64,000 bases of DNA from Acholeplasma equifetale ATCC 29724 (GCF_000687735.1 NZ_JHXL01000002.1:1-64000); one strand, 5' to 3'. Counted from the stretch's first letter, positions 1 to 8,455 are shown. The notes: generated by a model from the sequence alone, not told the origin. Translations and numbers: made by a program.

Positions 1-1
1 C

Positions 2-2212
2 GTAAATAAACCTGCTAAACCAGGATTAGTATTCCATAGTTTTGCAGAACATAAAGATTCACCAAAAGTTTTAGTAGCACAATATGATCGTGAAAACAAA
101 GAAGATGTTATTGAAATTACAGTTATTGGTGGAACAATTAGTCCTGAAGCACCACTTTATAATGATTTAGTTGAATTAACACCAACTAACCCTGAACAAT
201 TTAGTTATTGGGCAGATGAAGATGGACAAGTTGTTTCAACAAATCCAAACTATGTTATTTCAGCATTAAAACCAGTTACTTTAGAAGCTGTGTATGATGA
301 AGACTTTGTAGCAAAACCTTCTGTATATCTCTTTAATGTATCAGGTATTTTCGAAGGCAAACAAAGTTTTTTAGGACATGTTAATTTAGTAGATGGTTAT
401 GAATTAGTTGAATACGGTTTATTAGTAAGTACTGATGTTAAGGTATTAACATTTGAAAATGCTACAAAATTAGTATCTAGTGCTATGTCACCAGCACATG
501 AATTCTTACGTTCTTTAAATGAAGGTACATATAAATCATTTAGAGGTTATGCAATCTTTAAAGGTACAGATGGATTAGTTACTGTTTATAGTGAGAATAA
601 TTTTGTAAAAAACAGCGCTTTAGCATATCATTTTGATTTTAATGTAAGCGAACAACCAAATAATTATGGTTCTGAAGATAATGGATATGTGTCAAGTTAT
701 TCATATAAAAATTTGGTTGATAGCAGTGATTTTATAATAAGTTTCAAAAGAGTAGCAAAGAATAAAGGAGGGAATTTTAACTCTGATGCACTGGTTATAT
801 CACCAAGAGTAGATCAAGGTGGTGGAGAGTCTTATGCTGAATTTGACTTTGCTCATCGAGTTGATGGTGAGTTAACTTTCGAAATTGGCTATTGGAATGC
901 TACTGCTACTTCATTATTCACTGTATTCGAAGTTCAGACATGGAATAACAATGAATGGATTACACTTAAAGATTTATTACCAGAATTGAGTGGTACTACA
1001 ATAAAGAATATTTCACTAAGCATTGGTTCTACTAAGATTAGATTTTACGCTGAGTCAGAAAATTCTGGTAGTAACAATGCGAGAGTTCTAGTTGACAATT
1101 TAATGATTTCAAGTAGTGCTGATTCCAAAGCATATAATGTAGACTTTAAAGTTGATGATTCAATTCATTTTACTCAAGCTATTATTAGACACGATAAATT
1201 AGATAAACCAAGTAATCCTACAAAAGTAGGTTATGAATTTATTGGTTGGTTTGATGAAAACGATGTTGAATTTAATTTTGATACACCAATCACAAGACAT
1301 ATGACTTTAACTGCTAAATTTGAAGCATTACCTCAATATACAGTTTCATTTAACTTAAATGGAGGGACTGGTGATGATGATTACAGTGATCAAGAATTAT
1401 TCCTTGGTGATTTAGTAACAAAACCAGCAGATCCAACAAAAGAGGGATTTATATTTGCGGGATGGTTTGTAGATAATGAGACATTCTTAATTGAATGGGA
1501 TTTTGAAAATACCCAGGTAGATTCGGATATTATACTATATGCAAAATGGGTTTCAGCAACTACAGAATATAAAGTAACATTCAATTCAAATGGTGGTAGT
1601 GAAGTTTCTTCACAAACCGTAATTGTTGGTAACAAAGTAACAAAACCAGCAGATCCAACAAAAGAAGGATTTATATTTGCGGGATGGTTTATAGACGATA
1701 ATACATTTGAAAATGAATGGGATTTTGAAGAAAACATTGTTATAGCTGATATTACTCTTTATTCTAAATGGATTTTACTAGAACCAACAGTAGTTGAATA
1801 TATTTTCACATCCAAAGACTGGCGTGCTGATAAATATGTTGATGGAATAAAAATTGGTACTGAGAATTGGACTAGTGGTAAAGATGGAAACCAATATCAA
1901 AGTGGGAGAGGAGTTCAGGTTACTTCCGGTGCTTCTGGAGCAAACGGAACATCATCGATTGAATTTACAAATGTTGTGTCAATTGAAATTACATATTCAA
2001 CCAATGCATCAAGTGGGGCTGGTAAAATTAAGACATTAATTGGTGGGGTTGAAGTACAAAACTTTACTGTAACAACATCAGGTGGAATTACCAATAGATC
2101 TGCAGGAATAGTAGAAGTGGACGGATTAAGTGGTAATATCAAAATTGAAGTTACAACAACAACAAACTCAATCTATATTTATAGTATAAAAGTAAAATAT
2201 TTATCGAATTAA
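2..2212 (+). CDS. Secreted/surface protein with InlB-type repeats, 5' partial, N-terminal part of a frameshifted nuclease gene
   Basis: The frame is open from the first bases of the window, so the true start lies upstream. Near the window start there is an uncharacterised stretch, followed by a jelly-roll-like segment (about nt 620-1120). Then come three Listeria-Bacteroides (InlB B-type) repeats at about nt 1130-1325, 1335-1550 and 1565-1770, each with the K-P-x-x-P-T-K-x-G-[YF]-x-F-x-G-W signature. The second and third are nearly identical at the DNA level. A further beta-rich domain runs from about nt 1790 to the stop. InlB repeats are typical of extracellular, often cell-surface proteins. 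The stop at 2210-2212 looks premature: the -1 frame continues into an endonuclease I domain. I infer one broken multidomain secreted nuclease. Confidence 0.75.
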   Translation, partial: VNKPAKPGLVFHSFAEHKDSPKVLVAQYDRENKEDVIEITVIGGTISPEAPLYNDLVELTPTNPEQFSYWADEDGQVVSTNPNYVISALKPVTLEAVYDEDFVAKPSVYLFNVSGIFEGKQSFLGHVNLVDGYELVEYGLLVSTDVKVLTFENATKLVSSAMSPAHEFLRSLNEGTYKSFRGYAIFKGTDGLVTVYSENNFVKNSALAYHFDFNVSEQPNNYGSEDNGYVSSYSYKNLVDSSDFIISFKRVAKNKGGNFNSDALVISPRVDQGGGESYAEFDFAHRVDGELTFEIGYWNATATSLFTVFEVQTWNNNEWITLKDLLPELSGTTIKNISLSIGSTKIRFYAESENSGSNNARVLVDNLMISSSADSKAYNVDFKVDDSIHFTQAIIRHDKLDKPSNPTKVGYEFIGWFDENDVEFNFDTPITRHMTLTAKFEALPQYTVSFNLNGGTGDDDYSDQELFLGDLVTKPADPTKEGFIFAGWFVDNETFLIEWDFENTQVDSDIILYAKWVSATTEYKVTFNSNGGSEVSSQTVIVGNKVTKPADPTKEGFIFAGWFIDDNTFENEWDFEENIVIADITLYSKWILLEPTVVEYIFTSKDWRADKYVDGIKIGTENWTSGKDGNQYQSGRGVQVTSGASGANGTSSIEFTNVVSIEITYSTNASSGAGKIKTLIGGVEVQNFTVTTSGGITNRSAGIVEVDGLSGNIKIEVTTTTNSIYIYSIKVKYLSN
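2185..2212 (+). other. Apparent frameshift junction
   Basis: Frame 2 stops at 2210-2212, while frame 1 is open from 2185 to the nuclease stop at 3237. A single-base deletion in one of the two A4 runs (2188-2191 or 2194-2197) would explain the shift. No canonical X XXY YYZ slippery heptamer lies in the overlap. Confidence 0.7.
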
Positions 2213-3237
2213 CCCCTACAGAAGATAATGAAGAGCCACAGATAACACTTAACCCAGCATATACTAACAATCAAGTTAAGCTATCTGTAGGGGATGAGTG
2301 GAACCTACCTATTGTAACTGCTATAGATAATGTTGATGGAAATATAAGTCACTTAGTAGAAGTAGATTTGAGTTTAATTCAACCATTCTATAACAGTACA
2401 TTAGGTAAATATGTGTTTTCATTAATCGGGGATTATGAAATTATATATAGTGTTTCAGATGAAGCTGGGAATATAACTACACTTGTATTAACAATTGTAG
2501 TAAGTGAATCTTCAAGTGGAGAATTTGAAGGTTATTATGCATCATTAAGTGGTTTAAGTGGACAAGCTTTAGTTGATGAACTATATAGAATCCTTAATGA
2601 TACTGGGCAATATGAAACAACTACTTATGGCCAGGCAAGATATTATCTTGGAGAAACTGATCGATGGGTTACATATGATTCAGATTACTTATACTTAATA
2701 TATACAGATACTTTGCGTACATCTAAAGATAGTGGATTTCAATTTGATGGATACGCATCACCAATATGGAATGCCAATAACGATGGAACACAATCCACTT
2801 GGAATAGAGAACACGTTTGGGCTAAGTCACTTTTTGGAACAGGAAGCTATGATCCAAGTGATAATACACGTGGTATAGATGCCGATTTGCACAATCTTCG
2901 TGCAGCTGATACAAACGTTAACTCAACAAGAGGTAATAATTTATTTATCAACCAAGTATATGTTGCTCAAGGATTTGGTAACTATAGTGGTAAATGGTAT
3001 CCGGGTGATCATCATAGAGGTGATGTCGCTAGAATCATTTTCTATATGGATATAAGATGGGGGTCATTAACCAACATTTCAAAGATTGGTGATCTTCAAA
3101 CATTTATCGAATGGCATAAAGCTGATCCAGTCGATGAATTTGAAATCTATCGAAATAATAAGATATATGAGTATCAACATAATCGAAATCCTTTTATCGA
3201 TCATCCTGAGTTAGTTGATATGATTTACGGTAATTAA
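2185..3237 (+). CDS. Endonuclease I family extracellular nuclease, C-terminal part of the frameshifted gene
   Basis: This frame has no convincing start. The first candidate is a TTG at 2368 with no ribosome binding site, and the preceding codons still encode protein-like sequence. The N-terminal part resembles an Ig-like domain of secreted proteins (about nt 2240-2505, ending in the D-E-A-G-N pattern). The rest matches the endonuclease I / Bacillus Bsn family: W-N-R-E-H-V-W (about nt 2803) is the His-Me-finger motif, followed by D-A-D-L-H-N-L and the N-S-x-R-G-N-N metal/substrate motif. Such enzymes cleave extracellular nucleic acids non-specifically. In a mollicute this would supply nucleotides, fitting the nucleoside transporter at 24.8-29.6 kb. 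The catalytic domain looks intact. Confidence 0.8.
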   Translation, partial: YKSKIFIELTPTEDNEEPQITLNPAYTNNQVKLSVGDEWNLPIVTAIDNVDGNISHLVEVDLSLIQPFYNSTLGKYVFSLIGDYEIIYSVSDEAGNITTLVLTIVVSESSSGEFEGYYASLSGLSGQALVDELYRILNDTGQYETTTYGQARYYLGETDRWVTYDSDYLYLIYTDTLRTSKDSGFQFDGYASPIWNANNDGTQSTWNREHVWAKSLFGTGSYDPSDNTRGIDADLHNLRAADTNVNSTRGNNLFINQVYVAQGFGNYSGKWYPGDHHRGDVARIIFYMDIRWGSLTNISKIGDLQTFIEWHKADPVDEFEIYRNNKIYEYQHNRNPFIDHPELVDMIYGN

Positions 3238-3246
3238 TAGAATATA

Positions 3247-3281
3247 AACCTCCAAGGTTGAATTAGCTTTGGAGGTTTTTT
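3247..3281 (+). terminator. Rho-independent terminator after the nuclease
   Basis: A 9-bp stem (3247-3255 with 3269-3277, AACCTCCAA/TTGGAGGTT) is followed directly by a T run, 10 nt downstream of the nuclease stop. Confidence 0.9.
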
Positions 3282-3302
3282 CAAATCGAAGGGGCCATAA
3301 AA

Positions 3303-4397
3303 ATGAAGAAAATCAGTTTAATTTTTATCTTAAATATATTTTTATTGGTATTATTTGCGTGTAACAATAATACAGTTTTAACGCGCTTAGATACACCTAA
3401 AAATATAGTAGTTGATAAAAATCATATAACTTTTGATAAAGTTCAATATGCAGAAAAATATATTATTAATTTAAATGGTGTTAACCATACTATAAATACG
3501 AATGAATTTACTATTAATGAAGAAGGTGAATTCACAGTAAGAATTAAAGCTTCTGCAGAAGGTTATTTAGACTCTTTATTAACTGAAGATATTTTTGTTA
3601 CTGTCAAATTTTTAAATTATCCGGATAATATAAGAATTGAGAATAACCGTATTGTTTATGATTTAGTTATAGGTGCTGACAGTTATAATATTAAGATTAA
3701 TGATACTATATATAATACTGCTAAAGATATTATTCCTTATTTAGAAGAAGGAGAATACAAAATTCAAATCCAAAGTGTATCTAAAACATTTGTAGATAGC
3801 AAATATTCACCTATTTTATCAATTGTGATATCAGGAGATGAATATTTACATACAAAACATCAATATCGATATAGTTTTAAATCTGAATTTGATTTACCAC
3901 TTTATCACTATTTAAAATCAGTTAATAATTTAGTTTATGAATTATATTTAGTAAAGGATAATAAAGAATTACAAATTGATAAATCAAACACTTATGTTAA
4001 AGATCAAATTGTTTATTTAAAAAACGATTATATTAAATCACTTGATAAAAATACACAGAATTTCGTTTTACGTACAAATCTTGGCGAACATGAAATTGAA
4101 CTGATTATCAATGAAAGAGAATTACCATATGTATATAGTGATTTAAGAGTTCAAAATGATTATTATCATGATGTTATCTTTAGAATTGAAAATTTTGGGT
4201 ATGAATTAAAAGAAATTAAGGTTTCTGATCAAACAATAGAAAAATATACATATCAAAATAATATTTTATTAATCAAACAAGAATATATAAAAGAATATTT
4301 TACTAAAAATGAATCTAAAACTGAATTAGTATTAAACTTAATATTAAAACATGAAAATGGTAATTCGATTGTAATTATCTTAGTTATAAAAAGATAA
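3303..4397 (+). CDS. Lipoprotein with two fibronectin-III-like repeats (paralogue A)
   Basis: A 364-residue protein with a signal peptide ending in a lipobox (L-F-A-C, Cys20), so it is predicted to be anchored on the outer face of the membrane. Residues about 27-105 and 106-185 are two related beta-rich modules, each with the pattern [DN]-x-P-x-N-I ... I-x-[FY]-D ... A-[ED]-x-Y-x-I-x-[IL]-[ND], typical of Fn3-like adhesive or spacer domains. The C-terminal half is not recognised. The ATG has a good ribosome binding site (AAGGGG, 8-nt gap). It is the tandem paralogue of the next gene, with the same architecture and length. Function is unknown; a surface-binding or structural role is inferred. 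Confidence 0.8.
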   Translation: MKKISLIFILNIFLLVLFACNNNTVLTRLDTPKNIVVDKNHITFDKVQYAEKYIINLNGVNHTINTNEFTINEEGEFTVRIKASAEGYLDSLLTEDIFVTVKFLNYPDNIRIENNRIVYDLVIGADSYNIKINDTIYNTAKDIIPYLEEGEYKIQIQSVSKTFVDSKYSPILSIVISGDEYLHTKHQYRYSFKSEFDLPLYHYLKSVNNLVYELYLVKDNKELQIDKSNTYVKDQIVYLKNDYIKSLDKNTQNFVLRTNLGEHEIELIINERELPYVYSDLRVQNDYYHDVIFRIENFGYELKEIKVSDQTIEKYTYQNNILLIKQEYIKEYFTKNESKTELVLNLILKHENGNSIVIILVIKR

Positions 4398-4425
4398 AAA
4401 GCCTATGAAAATATAGGCTTTCTTC
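4398..4425 (+). terminator. Terminator between the tandem lipoprotein genes
   Basis: A 9-bp stem AAAGCCTAT (4398-4406) pairs with ATAGGCTTT (4413-4421), starting right after the stop codon. The T run is short and interrupted, so it may be leaky. Confidence 0.75.
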
Positions 4426-4458
4426 ATGTTTAGTATTTAAATATACGCGATTATTTTA

Positions 4459-4467
4459 TGATATAAT
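4459..4467 (+). promoter_or_regulatory. Extended -10 promoter for lipoprotein paralogue B
   Basis: TGATATAAT (TG at 4459-4460, TATAAT at 4462-4467), 22 nt before the ATG. No good -35 hexamer is visible at the standard distance. Confidence 0.65.
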
Positions 4468-4488
4468 TGTTTTAAAGGGGCGATAGAG

Positions 4489-5625
4489 ATGGTTAAAAGG
4501 GGCATCATTTTATTTTTTTCATTGTTTATCTTAATAGGTTGTTCATCAAATGAAAAACCTATTGAAAGACTTAACACACCAAGAAATTTAGAAATTCATA
4601 AAGATGTATTAACGTTTGATCCAGTCGATAAAGCAACAAGTTATATTTTAAATATTAACGGTGAAATGATTGAGATTACTGAAACAACCTATACATTTTT
4701 AGAAGAAGGCGAATATAGAGTTAAAGTTAAAGCTATTGCAGAAGGTTTTTTAGATTCGCTTTATTCTCAAGTTCTTGAATTTAATATGATATTTTTAGAT
4801 TACCCTAAAGACATCCAAGCAGTTAATAATAGAATTGTTTTTGAACCTGTAGAAGGTGCAGATAGTTATAATATTGAAATTAATGGCGTTGTATATAATT
4901 CTATATTAGATATTGTTCCATCATTAGAAGTTGGTACATATCAAGTCCGCATTCAAGCGATTTCTGATCAATATGTAGATAGTGATTTTTCTCCGGTTGT
5001 AACAATTGATATACTTGAACACCAAAAGAAAATTACTTCAAATGAATATACATATAGTTTAAAATCAACATCGGATTTATTGATATATGATTATGAAGAA
5101 AATGAAATAATTTTAAGATATGATGTAAGTTTGATTACATATCACATGTCACAAACTTTAGAAACAGTAGTTTCAAATATTAAAGATGAAGTTTATATAA
5201 AAAATGATGCTTTTTATATAAATAGTAAATTCTTAATTAATTTACCTCAAACAACGAAAGCGTCTTATGATAATACATATACAATACGCCTAACAACAAA
5301 TCTTGGACAACACGATATAACGATAAAATTCAATCAAAAAGATACGGTTTACTTGATGAGCGAAAGTATTGTTACATCTGATTTTAAACACGATGTTAAA
5401 TTTATCTTCGATGTGTTTGATTATACATTAGATAAAATTACATCAAATACTTTTGAAGTTAAAGATCAATTTACATTTGAAGAGGGTATATTAAGGGTAA
5501 ATATTGATTTTATTACGAATTATTTTAAAGAAAATCCAGGTGTTAAAGAATTAAACTTTAAAGTTGAATTTATTAATAAAGATAAAACATCAAATGTTTC
5601 ATTTAATTTAAGCATTAGAAGATAA
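4489..5625 (+). CDS. Lipoprotein with two fibronectin-III-like repeats (paralogue B)
   Basis: A 378-residue protein with a signal peptide and lipobox (L-I-G-C, Cys18). It has the same domain order as its upstream neighbour: two Fn3-like modules at about residues 26-105 and 106-180, then a beta-rich C-terminal half. Similarity to paralogue A runs along the whole length, for example R-L-[ND]-T-P near the start, A-E-G-[FY]-L-D-S and A-D-S-Y-N-I. This indicates a tandem duplication. It has its own extended -10 promoter and an AGGGGC ribosome binding site, so the copies may be expressed independently. It ends in a bidirectional terminator facing the PII-like gene. Role unknown. Confidence 0.8.
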   Translation: MVKRGIILFFSLFILIGCSSNEKPIERLNTPRNLEIHKDVLTFDPVDKATSYILNINGEMIEITETTYTFLEEGEYRVKVKAIAEGFLDSLYSQVLEFNMIFLDYPKDIQAVNNRIVFEPVEGADSYNIEINGVVYNSILDIVPSLEVGTYQVRIQAISDQYVDSDFSPVVTIDILEHQKKITSNEYTYSLKSTSDLLIYDYEENEIILRYDVSLITYHMSQTLETVVSNIKDEVYIKNDAFYINSKFLINLPQTTKASYDNTYTIRLTTNLGQHDITIKFNQKDTVYLMSESIVTSDFKHDVKFIFDVFDYTLDKITSNTFEVKDQFTFEEGILRVNIDFITNYFKENPGVKELNFKVEFINKDKTSNVSFNLSIRR

Positions 5626-5652
5626 AAAAGGTAGGAAATAATCCTACCTTTT
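5626..5652. terminator. Bidirectional terminator between convergent genes
   Basis: An 11-bp perfect stem, AAAAGGTAGGA (5626-5636) with TCCTACCTTTT (5642-5652). T runs follow on both strands, so it serves the lipoprotein gene and the convergent PII-like gene. Confidence 0.9.
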
Positions 5653-6001
5653 ATTTTGCTTGTTTTGGTTTGATTGGATAAATACCAGATACTGGAATTG
5701 AGAACATGAATCCAGCACCTTGGATGTCTGATTCACTTAAAATATCATGAATTGATTCAATGATTAAATCTTTTTTACTTAAATCACTAATAACTGTGAA
5801 AATTGTTTTTGAACCTTTAGTAGAAGCAGATTGTTGGAATGGACCTGATAATAAGAAATTAAATCCTTCCTCACGCATAATTGCACGAGCCATACCTTCA
5901 GAATCAAGAATAGTAGCACCACGTACTTTAAGTTCTAACATTTTCCCTAAAATTTTATCCATATAGGATAAGTCGTTAACAACGATAAATAAAACTTCCA
6001 C
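5651..6001 (-). CDS. PII-like signalling protein, partner of the antiporter
   Basis: A 116-residue protein without signal peptide or membrane segment. The order of secondary structure fits a PII/ferredoxin-like fold: a first strand (V-L-F-I-V-V), a helix followed by K-V-R-G-A-T-I-L-D-S like the K-x-x-G-x-T-x-x-x of PII proteins, a loop, a second strand (T-I-F-T-V-I), a helix, and a closing G-A-G-F-M-F-S-I-P-V that parallels the G-x-G-K-I-F-V-x-P-V of PII. It lies 20 nt downstream of the antiporter in the same transcript, under the same c-di-AMP riboswitch. I infer that it senses a small ligand, possibly a nucleotide, and regulates the antiporter. It does not resemble the c-di-AMP receptor DarA/PstA closely enough to claim that ligand. 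Confidence 0.65.
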   Translation of the reverse strand: MEVLFIVVNDLSYMDKILGKMLELKVRGATILDSEGMARAIMREEGFNFLLSGPFQQSASTKGSKTIFTVISDLSKKDLIIESIHDILSESDIQGAGFMFSIPVSGIYPIKPKQAK

Positions 6002-6021
6002 CTATGTATCCTCCTTTAAGA

Positions 6022-7347
6022 TTATATATGTGAATCATCTAATTCAGATGGTTGGTTTAAACGATCAAGTGCGTATAGTTCTCCAGATTTTGTAAGTGAG
6101 TACTTAGCAAAAATTGGACCCATTGTTTCATAAACTAAAATTGATAACATGATAATTGTTGAAATTACAGGATAGAATGATCTCATTTGTGAGTATACCA
6201 CAACTAAAAGACCAATTGAAACCCCACCTTGTGGTAAAAGTGCAATACCTAAGTATTTTTTAACTGTAGGTTCGCTTTTAACAATTTTAGCACCAATCGC
6301 AATACCAAGAATTTTACCACTACCACGAGCGATAATATAAACGACACTAATACCTAAAACTAAAATATCTGAACGAATTACACCTAAATCTAAACTTGCA
6401 CCTGCTAATACGAAGAAGATAACAAAGAATGGTGTAGCTAGATCGTTAATTGAGTTGAAGTTTGATTCAGGTTTTTTAGCAATATTAGCGACCATTGAAC
6501 CAACCATGATGTTTGCTAGTAATTGACTAAATTCTAAACCAAAATCTTCTAGATAATGGTTTAGTAAATAAATAGATCCGATAGTAAATAAAATAGCAGT
6601 AATACTTAATACTTGGATATCGTCTCTAATGGATTTGAAAAGGTTAGAAATTTTAGATAAGATAAATCCAATGACCATACCAAGGATGATAGAACCAAAT
6701 ACTTCAATAAATGGTTTTGAAAACATTAATGCCGGGTTTGTAATTGTTGAATGTCCCGCAAGAATTTGTGCAATTGAAATAAAGAATCCGAAGACAACAA
6801 TACCATAAATATCATCTAAAGCTGTAATAGGTAAAATGTTTTTAGTCACTGGACCATATGCACGGTATTGACGAATAACAAGTAATGTTGCAGCGGGAGC
6901 AGTAGCAGCACTCATACTTGCAAGAATCATTGCAAAGGCTATGTTATTATTTCCTAAAATTTGATAACCAGGTTGAATAATTTCTGGTTTTGGTACAAGA
7001 AGCATAGCAATAAATACTAATGCTACAGCACCTAATACTTCAAATGTTGTTAGAATAATAACTGATTTCCCCATCTTTTTGATGGATTTTATTGCGAATT
7101 CACTACCAATAGAAAATGCGATAAATGCTAATGCAATTTCACTTAAAAACTTTAAGTTTTCATTATCTTTTGGTGTGATAATACCTTCGAACCCTGGAAA
7201 TAGTAACCCCCAGCTTGGTCCAAGTAAAAGACCTAATACTAAGTAACCACTAACATTTGGTAACTTAAATTTTCTAGCGATGATGGCACCAATAAAACCA
7301 ACAGCTAAAACAATTGATAATTTAAATATAAGTAAATACGTTTCCAT
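6022..7347 (-). CDS. CPA2-family monovalent cation/proton antiporter
   Basis: A 441-residue integral membrane protein with about 12-13 hydrophobic segments, the usual size and layout of the CPA2 (KefB/NapA) transporter domain. It shows the early Y-L-V-L-G-L-L-L-G-P motif, the S-x-x-x-A-T-A-P-A-A-T-L region, and T-A-L-D-D-I-Y-G, which holds the two acidic ion-binding residues of this family. There is no RCK/TrkA-N domain at the C terminus; regulation may come from the PII-like partner encoded next. Start ATG follows a good AGGAGGA site. The gene lies behind a c-di-AMP riboswitch and terminator, as is usual for potassium and sodium transport genes. I infer K+ or Na+ export or exchange. Confidence 0.88.
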   Translation of the reverse strand: METYLLIFKLSIVLAVGFIGAIIARKFKLPNVSGYLVLGLLLGPSWGLLFPGFEGIITPKDNENLKFLSEIALAFIAFSIGSEFAIKSIKKMGKSVIILTTFEVLGAVALVFIAMLLVPKPEIIQPGYQILGNNNIAFAMILASMSAATAPAATLLVIRQYRAYGPVTKNILPITALDDIYGIVVFGFFISIAQILAGHSTITNPALMFSKPFIEVFGSIILGMVIGFILSKISNLFKSIRDDIQVLSITAILFTIGSIYLLNHYLEDFGLEFSQLLANIMVGSMVANIAKKPESNFNSINDLATPFFVIFFVLAGASLDLGVIRSDILVLGISVVYIIARGSGKILGIAIGAKIVKSEPTVKKYLGIALLPQGGVSIGLLVVVYSQMRSFYPVISTIIMLSILVYETMGPIFAKYSLTKSGELYALDRLNQPSELDDSHI

Positions 7348-7380
7348 GCAATTATCCTCCTTTTTACAACTTTAGACATG

Positions 7381-7413
7381 AAAAAAAACGTACAAACATA
7401 AATGTTTTATACG
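7381..7413 (-). terminator. Expression-platform terminator of the c-di-AMP riboswitch
   Basis: On the minus strand a stem with arms starting CGTA and ending TACG, plus inner AAACAT/ATGTTT, is followed by eight or more T. It lies directly downstream of the aptamer's pseudoknot arm and upstream of the antiporter ribosome binding site. Confidence 0.85.
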
Positions 7414-7531
7414 CTTAATGACTCCTATGAGGTTAGCTGACGGATTCAGGACATTAAGTATCCTTACAATAAAATATTGATTCACCCCAATAAATGGTTC
7501 CCCCACTCAAAGTATTTTGTTGACTCGGAGT
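7414..7531 (-). ncRNA. c-di-AMP riboswitch (ydaO-yuaA motif)
   Basis: Read on the minus strand, the conserved core elements appear in order: ACTCC as the P1 5' arm (7527-7531), GGGGGAACC, GGGGTGAATC, AAGGATA, then CCGTCAGCTAACCTC, which is the hallmark of the family, and GGAGT as the P1 3' arm (7421-7425). The pseudoknot arms CTTAATG (complement of 7452-7458) and CATTAAG (complement of 7414-7420) pair perfectly. In characterised members ligand binding causes termination. Here high c-di-AMP is therefore expected to turn off the antiporter and PII-like genes. Confidence 0.95.
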
Positions 7532-7541
7532 TGACACTATA

Positions 7542-7569
7542 ATTATACATTTTTTGAATGAAAAAGCAA
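7542..7569 (-). promoter_or_regulatory. Promoter of the riboswitch-antiporter operon
   Basis: On the minus strand, -35 TTGCTT (7564-7569) and -10 TATAAT (7542-7547) are 16 bp apart. Transcription would start about 4-7 nt upstream of the aptamer P1. Confidence 0.7.
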
Positions 7570-7574
7570 TGAAA

Positions 7575-8417
7575 TTATATCATCGCTTTTACATTCGTAT
7601 TATTCATATCTTTAAAGTATATGTAATTGTAGTTAATTGTGTATGGTATGTTGTTGTTTTTTAAAGACTCAATAAGGTTAGTAACTTCATTTTTTGGAAT
7701 ATGAAATTCATATTCAGTTAAACCAACTTCCAAATCTAATTTATTAGGTATTCCAGTACCTTGCCAAGTGTTAAATCCAACATGGTGATGATACCCGTGA
7801 TCAGAAACAAAGAAAGCTTTTGGACCATATTCCATGGTTGGTTTTAAACCTAATACATCTAAAAAGAATTTTTTACCTTTTTCGATACTTGAAACATAAA
7901 GATGAATATGTCCCATAATTGTACCATCAGGGATTTTAGTAAAGGGCTCATTTGCGGCACTTTTAATTAAATCTTCATAGTCTAACATAAGGTTTTCTGC
8001 TTGGTCAAATGGAGGCCATTTTTCTTTTGGTTTATCGGCATAAATTTCTATACCGTTACCTTCTGGATCATCTAAATAAAATGCTTCACTAATACCGTGA
8101 TCGGAACCTCCTACAGCAGGAATTCGATTTAGGATAACATGTTTAATGAATTGTCCTAAATAATTTCTATTTGGTAACAGTAATGCAAAATGATAAAGCC
8201 CTGTTGAACGTCTTTTTTCTAAAGCATTTGGTTCATGAATTAATGTTAATAAATGTACGTTTTGATATGTACCAAGTTTATAAATATTGTCTTCTTTTGA
8301 GATCAATTTAAGGCCAATTGCTTTCTCATAAAAATTTAGCATGGCATCAATATTTTTAACGATCAAACTTACATTTTTTACATGTTTGATATTTTGGGTA
8401 TGAAAGTTTTCCATCAT
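7575..8417 (-). CDS. Vicinal-oxygen-chelate (glyoxalase-fold) dioxygenase, CatE-like
   Basis: A 280-residue cytosolic protein with two tandem VOC modules (about residues 10-125 and 165-270), as in extradiol ring-cleaving dioxygenases such as Bacillus CatE. Metal-ligand candidates are H13 in the first strand of module 1, H-I-H-L-Y-V at the start of module 2, the H-H-H-V-G-F stretch, and an acidic residue late in each module (G-N-G-I-E-I-Y, Y-E-F-H-I-P). CatE-type enzymes cleave catechols and can detoxify quinone precursors, but substrate cannot be told from sequence. Two adjacent ATG codons (8415-8417 and 8412-8414) follow an AAGGGG site. Monocistronic; no terminator is obvious before the antiporter promoter. 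Confidence 0.8.
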   Translation of the reverse strand: MMENFHTQNIKHVKNVSLIVKNIDAMLNFYEKAIGLKLISKEDNIYKLGTYQNVHLLTLIHEPNALEKRRSTGLYHFALLLPNRNYLGQFIKHVILNRIPAVGGSDHGISEAFYLDDPEGNGIEIYADKPKEKWPPFDQAENLMLDYEDLIKSAANEPFTKIPDGTIMGHIHLYVSSIEKGKKFFLDVLGLKPTMEYGPKAFFVSDHGYHHHVGFNTWQGTGIPNKLDLEVGLTEYEFHIPKNEVTNLIESLKNNNIPYTINYNYIYFKDMNNTNVKAMI

Positions 8418-8421
8418 AAAA

Positions 8422-8455
8422 ACCCCTTTCTAATTTCAATTATAAAATAAGGGGT
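8422..8455. promoter_or_regulatory. Inverted repeat flanking the catE-like -10 box, candidate operator
   Basis: ACCCCTT (8422-8428) and AAGGGGT (8449-8455) form a 7-bp inverted repeat. It brackets a minus-strand TATAAT (8439-8444). One arm overlaps the ribosome binding site, but the transcription start would lie between the arms, so a DNA operator is more likely than an RNA hairpin. Confidence 0.35.

Noticed and set aside
2185-2212. Programmed -1 frameshifting in the nuclease gene
   Set aside because: No slippery heptamer in the correct phase and no downstream stem or pseudoknot that I can see; a mutation or sequencing error is simpler.
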